Origin: Streptomyces sp. H27-H1
Lineage (GTDB): Bacteria; Actinomycetota; Actinomycetes; Streptomycetales; Streptomycetaceae
DNA: 37,528 nt
Reading direction: 5' to 3'
NCBI RefSeq assembly: GCF_026627445.1
Contig: NZ_JAPNLJ010000062.1
Location: forward strand, 1-37,528
Within the stretch, counting starts at the first letter, position 1. Each line of letters opens with the position of its first letter. The notes under the pieces were generated by a model, which saw nothing but the letters and a program-made list of their open reading frames with translations, was not told where the DNA came from and made no database searches. This document shows, one piece after another, positions 31,678 to 37,528 of this stretch. The translations under genes and the position numbers were made by a program.

Positions 31678-32417
31678 TGGGTCGTCAGGCGGCCGTCCTC
31701 ACCGATCACGTGGAAGGCCACGGCCGGCGGCTCGTCGAGATGGACGTACTCGCTGTCGCCGGACGCCGCCTCCCACGGGAGCCGTGTCGTGGAGACCACG
31801 CCCGGAGCCACGAGCAGCGGGCGCCCGGCGAAGGTGGTCGCCGCGCCGGTGTGGGCGTGCCCGCACAGGAACGCCTTCAGGTGCGGATGCCGCTCGACGA
31901 GCGCCGCGAGCCGCTCCTCGCCGAACTGCCGGATGCCGTCCACGTACGGGATGTGCAGCGGCACGGGCGGGTGGTGGAAGGCGACCAGGACCGGCACCTC
32001 GCGCGGGGTGTCGGTGAGCACCCCGTCCAGCCAGGCGATCGTCGAGTCCTCCAAGTAGCCCTGGTGTTCACCGGGTACGGAGGAATCGCACACCGCGAGG
32101 ACGAAGCCGTCGCCGCGCAGCACCTGGTCGACCGGGGCCCCGGATGGGCGCCCCTCCTGCGCCAGCAGGACCCGCCGGAAGGCGGTGCGGTCGTCGTGGT
32201 TCCCGGGGCAGACGACCAGCGGATGGCGTGAGCCGAGGGCTTTGCGCGCCTCCTCGTACTCGTCCGCGCGCCCGTGATCGGCGATGTCGCCGCTCACCAG
32301 CACCGCGTCGAGCTCGTACGGGAGCCCCTCCAGGTACTCCATGACGGCGCGGGTCCGCTCGGCGGCCCGATCGCCGCCGTCGAGGTGGACGTCGCCGAGG
32401 TGGGCCATCACGATCAC
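31650..32417 (-). CDS. Calcineurin-like metallophosphoesterase (CpdA type)
   Basis: Two-metal phosphodiesterase or phosphatase, 255 aa, cytoplasmic. All the metal-binding blocks are present in order: MAHLGDVHLDG, VSGDIADHG, CPGNHDDR, AFHHPP and CGHAHTGA. Size and pattern fit the cAMP/cGMP phosphodiesterase CpdA/Icc subgroup, but the substrate is unproven. Start GTG 32417 follows AAGGAGCTCTGCCC; the open frame extends far upstream but only as an antisense shadow of the next gene. The gene converges on the DUF2087 gene with a 28-nt overlap of coding ends. Confidence 0.92.
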   Translation of the reverse strand: MIVMAHLGDVHLDGGDRAAERTRAVMEYLEGLPYELDAVLVSGDIADHGRADEYEEARKALGSRHPLVVCPGNHDDRTAFRRVLLAQEGRPSGAPVDQVLRGDGFVLAVCDSSVPGEHQGYLEDSTIAWLDGVLTDTPREVPVLVAFHHPPVPLHIPYVDGIRQFGEERLAALVERHPHLKAFLCGHAHTGAATTFAGRPLLVAPGVVSTTRLPWEAASGDSEYVHLDEPPAVAFHVIGEDGRLTTHYRVVVARR

Positions 32418-32641
32418 GGGCAGAGCTCCTTCGGTCCGGGAGCTGGGAATTGTATGCCCGCGGGGATACGGGGGGTCCGGCGTGGCGGGGCAAGGAGCTG
32501 GACCGGCAGAGGCGGCGTCCGGCCGACACGGATGGCCCCGGCCGGCCGACACGGGTGGCGCCGGCCGGATCGGGTAGCCCTGCCCTGATCGGGCCCCGGC
32601 CGGATCGGGCGGCGCCCGAGGACCCCTCTCCGCCTCCCCAG

Positions 32642-34072
32642 CTACCCGCGGTACGTCTCCAGCAGCCGCAGCCAGATCTCGCTGATCGTCGGAAACGCCG
32701 GAACCGCGTGCCACAGCCGCTCGATCGGCACCTGCCCCACGATGGCGATGGTCGCCGCGTGCAGGAGCTCGGCCGCGCCCGGCCCGACGAAGGTGACGCC
32801 GAGCAGGATCTCGCGGTCCAGGTCCACCACCATGCGGGCCCGGCCCCGGTATCCGTCGGCGTACAGGCCCGCTCCGGAGACCTTGCCGAGGTCGTAGTCC
32901 ACGGCCCGGACCCGGTGGCCGGCCCGCTGCGCCTCCGCGAGGGTGAGGCCCACCGACGCGGCCTCCGGGTCGGTGAACACGGCCTGGGGAAGCGCCTCGG
33001 TGTCGGCCGTCGCCGCGTGCGTTCCCCAACGGCCGTCGTCCAGCGCCGCGTTGCCCGCCGCGCGGGCGGCGATGACGGAGCCCGCGATCCGGGCCTGGTA
33101 CTTCCCTTGATGGGTGAGCAGCGCCCGGTGGTTGACGTCGCCGACCGCGTACAGCCAGTCGATCCCCGGGACCCGGCAGCTGTCGTCCACCGCGATCCAG
33201 CCGCCCGGGGTGAGCCCGACGGTGTCCAGCCCGATGTCCTCGGTGCGCGGGGACCGGCCCGTCGCCATCAGCAGTTCGTCGCCCTCCACCGTCTCGCCGC
33301 CTGCGAGCACCACGGTGACGGGCCCGGTCGAGCCGTCCCGTACGACCGACTCGACGGCCACACCCGTACGGACCACCGCTCCGGCCTCGCGCAGCGCATC
33401 GGCGACCAGTTCCCCGGCGAAGGGCTCCATGCGCGGCAGAAGCCCGGAGCCCCGTACGAGCAGGGTCACCTCGGAACCGAGTGCCTGCCAGGCCGTGGCC
33501 ATCTCGGTGGCCACCACCGATCCGCCGACGACCAGCAGCCGGCCCGGCGCAGCCTGCGCGGAAGTGGCTTCGCGGCTGGTCCACGGGCGGGCGTCCCGCA
33601 TGCCCGGCAGGTCCGGGATCACGGCCCGGGTGCCGGTCGCGACGACGACCGCGTGCCGGGCGGAGAGCACGTGGTGCTCCCCCTCCGGGCTGGTGACGGC
33701 GACCTTGCGGACTCCGTAGAGCCGCCCGTGGCCCCGGTACACGTGGGCGCCGACCGACTCCAGCCAGTCGATCTGGCCGTCGTCCTTCCAGCTCCCCGTC
33801 CAGTAGTCGCGGTGCGCGAACACCGCTTCCGCGTCCAGCGGGCCGGCCACGGACCCCGCGAGACCGGGCACCCGGCGCGCGTCGGCCCGGGCCAGCGCCG
33901 GGCGCAGCAGCGCCTTGCTGGGCACGCAGGCCCAGTACGAGCACTCGCCGCCCACCAGCTCGCTCTCGACCAGCGCCGTGCTCAGCCCGGCGGCGCGGGT
34001 CCGGTCCACGACGTTCTCACCGGCCGGTCCCCCACCGAGGACCACTACGTCGTACTCCACCGCTTCAGTCAT
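32642..34072 (-). CDS. Pyridine nucleotide-disulfide oxidoreductase (class I)
   Basis: FAD- and NAD(P)H-dependent disulfide oxidoreductase, 476 aa. FAD site GGGPAG at residues 13-18; redox-active pair Cys44-Cys49 in GGECSYWACVPSK; NAD(P) site LLVVGGSVVATEMATAW; second FAD motif DWLYAVGDVNHRALLTHQGKY; dimerisation domain ending HAVPAFPTISEIW. It resembles dihydrolipoamide dehydrogenase and mercuric reductase, but the active-site loop is SYWA rather than LNVG, as in a widespread uncharacterised actinomycete group. Start ATG 34072 heads the conserved strand; ATG 34087 is possible. The thioredoxin gene upstream, 39 nt away on the same strand, suggests a shared redox role. Confidence 0.92.
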   Translation of the reverse strand: MTEAVEYDVVVLGGGPAGENVVDRTRAAGLSTALVESELVGGECSYWACVPSKALLRPALARADARRVPGLAGSVAGPLDAEAVFAHRDYWTGSWKDDGQIDWLESVGAHVYRGHGRLYGVRKVAVTSPEGEHHVLSARHAVVVATGTRAVIPDLPGMRDARPWTSREATSAQAAPGRLLVVGGSVVATEMATAWQALGSEVTLLVRGSGLLPRMEPFAGELVADALREAGAVVRTGVAVESVVRDGSTGPVTVVLAGGETVEGDELLMATGRSPRTEDIGLDTVGLTPGGWIAVDDSCRVPGIDWLYAVGDVNHRALLTHQGKYQARIAGSVIAARAAGNAALDDGRWGTHAATADTEALPQAVFTDPEAASVGLTLAEAQRAGHRVRAVDYDLGKVSGAGLYADGYRGRARMVVDLDREILLGVTFVGPGAAELLHAATIAIVGQVPIERLWHAVPAFPTISEIWLRLLETYRG

Positions 34073-34111
34073 ACGGGCCAGTCTCACGCACGGCGGGAGC
34101 CCGTCACGTGA

Positions 34112-34510
34112 TCAGGCGTCCGGCGTGCCGGGCTCCTCGGCAGCGGCGGCGTCCTGCTCGGCGGCGATCTTCGTCCGCACCTCGTCCATGTCCAGCGCCC
34201 GGGCCTGGGCGATGAGGTCCGTCAGCGCGGCTTCGGGCAGCGCGCCGGGCTGCGAGAAGATCGCGACCTGGTCCCGGACGATCATGAGGGTCGGGATCGA
34301 ACTGATCTGGAAGGCACTGGCGAGTTCCTGCTGCGCCTCGGTGTCCACCTTGGCGAAGACCAGGTCGGGATTGGCCTCGGAGGCCTTCTCGTAGACCGGG
34401 GCGAACTGCAGGCAGGGACGGCACCAGCCCGCCCAGAAGTCGATCAGGACGAACGAGTTCTCGCTCACCGTCCGGTCGAAGTTCTCCTTGGTCAGTTCGA
34501 CGGTAGCCAC
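34112..34510 (-). CDS. Thioredoxin-fold protein with WCRPC active site
   Basis: Cytoplasmic thiol-disulfide protein, 132 aa. The fold is clear: VELTKENFDRTV, active site FWAGWCRPCLQF with Cys30 and Cys33, PVYEKASEANPDLVFAKVDT, the cis-proline loop ISSIPTLMI, and a C-terminal helix. The active site has Arg where most thioredoxins have Gly (WCGPC), which may shift redox potential. An acidic Ala/Glu tail of about 20 residues follows the fold. The GTG start at 34510 is preceded by CAGGAGGACT; an extended version upstream is not supported. It lies immediately before the disulfide oxidoreductase gene. Confidence 0.92.
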   Translation of the reverse strand: MATVELTKENFDRTVSENSFVLIDFWAGWCRPCLQFAPVYEKASEANPDLVFAKVDTEAQQELASAFQISSIPTLMIVRDQVAIFSQPGALPEAALTDLIAQARALDMDEVRTKIAAEQDAAAAEEPGTPDA

Positions 34511-34619
34511 GGTATTCCAGTCCTCCTGAGTGCTGTGCTGCTTGTTCTCGCTGCTTGTCCCCTGAACGAACGACCGGCTCGAAGCATTCCTGGCCGTGCC
34601 CGAACGGACCGTACACACC

Positions 34620-36059
34620 CTAGAACGGATGCCCGCCCGGAGCGGCGCGGAGCGTGGTCCACCGCAGCTCGGTGAAGGCGTCGAGGTTCGCCTCGCCTCC
34701 GAAGCGGGCGCCGGTGCCGGACGCGCCGATGCCGCCGAAGGGGGCCACCGCCTCGTCGTTCACCGTCTGATCGTTGACGTGCGCCGTCCCGACCGGGATC
34801 CGCGCGGCCAGGTCCAGCCCGCGCGCCGCGTCACCGGTGACGATCCCGAGGGAGAGCCCGTAGGGGCCGGCGGAGGCCAGCTCCACGGCCTCGTCCTCCG
34901 TCGCGAAGGACCGTACGGGCGCGACCGGGCCGAAGACCTCCTCGGCGTAGGCGGGGCTGTCGTCGCCGGCGCCCGCCAGCACCGTGGGCCGGTAGAACAG
35001 GTCCTGGTGGGCGCCGCCCGCGACGAGCTTGGCGCCCTGCGCGGTGCTGGCTTCCACCAGGCCGTGGACCCGGTCCAGCTGGGACCGGTCGATGAGGGGC
35101 CCCAGGTGCACCCGCTCGCGGTACGGGTCTCCGACCGCGAGCTCCTCCGCGCGCGCGGCGAGCCGCTCCACGTACTCGTCGTAGAGCGAGGCGTGCACGA
35201 GGTGCCGGCCGGCCGTCATGCAGATCTGGCCCTGGTGGAAGAAGGAGCCCCAGGAGGCCTGCGCGACCGCCGCCTCCACGTCCGCGTCGCGGAGCACGAC
35301 GAGCGCCGAGTTTCCGCCCAACTCGAGGTGGGCGCGCTTGAGGTGACGGCCCGCCAGTTCACCGACGGCCCGGCCGCTCGCGGTGGATCCGGTGAACGAC
35401 ACCACCCTGACCAGGGGGTCGGCGATCACCGCCGCGCCCGTTTCCGCGCCGCCGGGCAGGACGTGCAGCAGTCCGCCCGGCAGGCCGGCCGCCGCGAAGA
35501 CGGCAGCGAGTGCGAGCCCGCCACAGACCGCGGTACGGCGGTCCGGCTTGAGGAGCACCGCGTTGCCGAGGGCGAGCGCGGGCGCCACGGAGCGGATCGA
35601 GAGGATCAGCGGTGCGTTGAAGGGCGCCACCACCCCCACCACACCGACCGGTTCTCGGCGGGTGAAGGACAGCCGCGGCGCCTCGCTCGGCAGCACCTGC
35701 CCGGTCGGACGCGAGGCCAGGGCCGCGGCCTCGTAACACTCCTGCGCGGCGACGTGCAGCTCGAAGTCGGCCTTGCCCGGGATGGATCCGGACTCCCGCA
35801 CCAGCCAGTCCCGCAGCTCGTCGGCATGGGCGGTGAACAGGTCCCCGGCCCGGCGCAGCACGGCCGACCGCTCCAGGTGCGTGGCCCGCGCCCAGTCCCG
35901 CTGGGCCGCGTGGGCCCGTACGGCGACCTCGGCGATATCGGCCGGGGAGGCCAGGTCGATGGTGGCGAGGGTCTGGCCGGTGGCGGGTTCGACGACCGCG
36001 GCGGTCCCTCCGGTGAGGGTGGGTCCGTCCTGCCAGAGCGTCGGATCGAGGAGCGGCAT
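34620..36059 (-). CDS. Aldehyde dehydrogenase, benzaldehyde/vanillin dehydrogenase type
   Basis: Oxidises an aldehyde to the acid with NAD(P)+, 479 aa, cytoplasmic. Catalytic Cys280 in FFHQGQICMTAGR and general base Glu247 in HLELGGNSALVV are present, with cofactor segments VAPFNAPLILSIRSV and SFTGSTASGRAVGEL. The FHQGQICM context is characteristic of aromatic aldehyde (benzaldehyde, salicylaldehyde, vanillin) dehydrogenases. Start ATG 36059 follows CCGGAGGCC. The thiolase upstream on the same strand is of the beta-ketoadipate type, so the pair may serve aromatic catabolism. A nine-G run (36092-36100) lies in the upstream gap. Confidence 0.92.
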   Translation of the reverse strand: MPLLDPTLWQDGPTLTGGTAAVVEPATGQTLATIDLASPADIAEVAVRAHAAQRDWARATHLERSAVLRRAGDLFTAHADELRDWLVRESGSIPGKADFELHVAAQECYEAAALASRPTGQVLPSEAPRLSFTRREPVGVVGVVAPFNAPLILSIRSVAPALALGNAVLLKPDRRTAVCGGLALAAVFAAAGLPGGLLHVLPGGAETGAAVIADPLVRVVSFTGSTASGRAVGELAGRHLKRAHLELGGNSALVVLRDADVEAAVAQASWGSFFHQGQICMTAGRHLVHASLYDEYVERLAARAEELAVGDPYRERVHLGPLIDRSQLDRVHGLVEASTAQGAKLVAGGAHQDLFYRPTVLAGAGDDSPAYAEEVFGPVAPVRSFATEDEAVELASAGPYGLSLGIVTGDAARGLDLAARIPVGTAHVNDQTVNDEAVAPFGGIGASGTGARFGGEANLDAFTELRWTTLRAAPGGHPF

Positions 36060-36216
36060 GGCGCGGGGCCTCCGGTTGCGGCGAGCGTGGCGGGGGGGGG
36101 CGGCAGCAGGCGCCATCGTGCCATCCCACCGCACCGGAGGCATCAATTCTGTTCAGTTGTCGGGCAGTTGCCAGCCGAGTATGACCGGAAACGATCGAAT
36201 GCCCAGGGGGAGGCGA

Positions 36217-37416
36217 TCAGCGCTCCAGAACGAGGGCGATGCCCTGCCCCACACCGATGCACAGAGCCGCGACCCCGGTACCGGATCCGGCCGCCGCGAG
36301 CTGGTGCGCCACCGAACCCGCCAGCCGGGCACCCGAAGCGCCGAGCGGGTGCCCGATCGCGATGGCCCCGCCACGCGGATTGACCACGGCCGGGTCCAGC
36401 TCGGGCCAGGCGGCGAGGCATCCCAACGCCTGCGCGGCGAAAGCCTCGTTGAGTTCGAAGGCGGCCAGATCGGCGAAACCTCGGCCCGCCTTGGCGAGCG
36501 CTCGCTCGACGGCCTCCACCGGCCCCAGGCCGAAGAGCTGGGGTTCGATCCCGGTGACCGCCGACGCGCTGATCCGGGCCAGCGGCTCCCGGCCGGTGGC
36601 GGCGAGACCCTCCTCGTCCGTCAACAGCAGTGCGGCGGCGCCGTCGTTGAGCGGCGAGGCGTTGCCCGCCGTGACCGTGCCGCTGCCGTCACCGCGGAAG
36701 GCGGGCTTCAGACGCGCGAGAGCCTCGGGAGTGGAACCCTCCCGGATGCACTCGTCGCGTACGAGGTCCACACCCGCGTACGGGACCACCTCGGGGTCGT
36801 ACTGCCCGGCGGCCCAGGCGGCCGCCGCCTTGCGGTGGCTCGCCAGCGCGAAGGCGTCCTGCGCCTCGCGGGTGATGCCGTGCTTGTCCGCGACCAGCTC
36901 GGCGCCCTCACCGAGGGAACCGGCCCACTCCGCGGGCATCCGGGGGTTGGTCATCCGCCAGCCGAGCGTGGTCGACCACATCTGCTGGTGCCCGGCGGGG
37001 AAGGCGCGCTCCGGCTTCTGCACCACCCAGGGCGCCCGGCTCATGGACTCGACACCGCCGGCGATGGCGACGGAGGCGTCGCCGAGCGCGATGGCGCGGG
37101 CCGCCTGGACGACGGCTTCGAGCCCGGAGCCGCAGAGGCGGTTGACGGTGACTCCGGGCACGGTCACGGGGAGCCCGGCGAGCAGCACCGCCATGCGGGC
37201 CACGTCGCGGTTGTCCTCGCCGGCGCCGTTGGCGTCTCCGAAGACGACGTCGTCGATGCGGGCCGGGTCCAGTGCGGGCGTACGGTCCACGAGCGCGCGC
37301 ACCACGTGGGCGGCCAGGTCGTCGGGGCGGATCCCGGCGAGGGCGCCGCCGAACTTCCCGATCGGGGTGCGGACGGCGTCGACGACGTAGACGTCGCGGA
37401 CGGTACGGATGCTCAT
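36217..37416 (-). CDS. Acetyl-CoA C-acyltransferase, probable 3-oxoadipyl-CoA thiolase
   Basis: Thiolytic cleavage of a 3-oxoacyl-CoA, 399 aa, standard thiolase length. Nucleophile Cys95 in VNRLCGSGLEA, the C-terminal His in GGAIAIGHPLGASGAR and Cys in ALCIGVGQGIALV are all present. The segments GEDNRDVARMAVLLAGLP and GGVESMSRAPWV closely follow PcaF/PaaJ, enzymes that split 3-oxoadipyl-CoA into succinyl-CoA and acetyl-CoA. General fatty-acid thiolase activity cannot be excluded. Start ATG 37416 follows CCGGAGGGAC. It is transcribed toward the aldehyde dehydrogenase with a 157-nt gap. Confidence 0.93.
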   Translation of the reverse strand: MSIRTVRDVYVVDAVRTPIGKFGGALAGIRPDDLAAHVVRALVDRTPALDPARIDDVVFGDANGAGEDNRDVARMAVLLAGLPVTVPGVTVNRLCGSGLEAVVQAARAIALGDASVAIAGGVESMSRAPWVVQKPERAFPAGHQQMWSTTLGWRMTNPRMPAEWAGSLGEGAELVADKHGITREAQDAFALASHRKAAAAWAAGQYDPEVVPYAGVDLVRDECIREGSTPEALARLKPAFRGDGSGTVTAGNASPLNDGAAALLLTDEEGLAATGREPLARISASAVTGIEPQLFGLGPVEAVERALAKAGRGFADLAAFELNEAFAAQALGCLAAWPELDPAVVNPRGGAIAIGHPLGASGARLAGSVAHQLAAAGSGTGVAALCIGVGQGIALVLER

Positions 37417-37528
37417 GGAGTCCCTCCGGGGCGAGCGGGAGGCGGCGCGGCGCACCGACACCGCTGTCCGGCCCGGCGCACGCTCCGCCCGCGCCCGGTG
37501 GGGCGCGCCCGAAGTCTCCGTCCCCCCG

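Noticed and set aside
1..37528. CRISPR array, tRNA, rRNA or intact insertion sequence
   Set aside because: No regularly spaced repeats, no cloverleaf-like sequence and no complete transposase were seen by eye; a covariance-model scan would be decisive for RNAs.

Overview
The window is high-GC DNA from an actinomycete, most probably a Streptomyces or a close relative. The evidence is the strong G/C bias at third codon positions, frequent GTG/TTG starts, a SigE-type ECF sigma factor, a LAxTG sortase signal, and a ROK-regulated xylA/xylB locus. I see no rRNA, tRNA, CRISPR array or intact insertion sequence. About 29 genes look intact; at least five others are broken.

Layout. (1) 68-3531 (+): sugar ABC-transporter ATPase and permease plus a GntR/FadR-type regulator. 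(2) 3584-15457: pentose and plant-glycan catabolism. On the minus strand are a ROK regulator (XylR-like), xylulokinase, GH31 alpha-xylosidase, GH1 beta-glucosidase, CE7 acetyl-xylan esterase and a large GH3 enzyme; xylose isomerase is divergent on the plus strand. AT-rich and TCGAAGCGCTTCGA palindromes mark probable operators. (3) 15566-16166: promoter, operator and internal remnant of a lost xylose-type ABC permease. (4) 16232-18338: phytanoyl-CoA-dioxygenase-like protein plus a small conserved partner, divergent from an AraC regulator. (5) 18438-20876: bacterial expansin, SigE-type ECF sigma factor, and an overlapping membrane protein with a large outside domain. (6) 20920-28045: a poorer region holding a broken CBS gene, a doubly frameshifted MFS gene, a 5'-truncated flavoprotein, an intact sortase-anchored arabinofuranosidase-like hydrolase, a small CxxC protein and a NUDIX hydrolase. 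A 24-nt identical direct repeat lies near each end of it. (7) 28046-34510: housekeeping-type genes (pirin, TPR protein, rRNA methyltransferase-like, DUF2087, phosphoesterase, pyridine nucleotide-disulfide oxidoreductase, thioredoxin) and one MerR remnant. (8) 34620-37416 (-): aromatic-aldehyde dehydrogenase and a beta-ketoadipyl-CoA-type thiolase.

How it fits together (inference). The expansin and the cell-wall-anchored hydrolase would act outside the cell on plant wall material. Acetylated, xylosylated oligosaccharides would be taken up and dismantled in the cytoplasm by the esterase, alpha-xylosidase, beta-glucosidase and GH3 enzyme. Xylose would then pass through XylA and XylB to xylulose 5-phosphate. 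The most novel candidate is the expansin / ECF sigma / membrane-protein trio, which could be a polysaccharide-sensing circuit.
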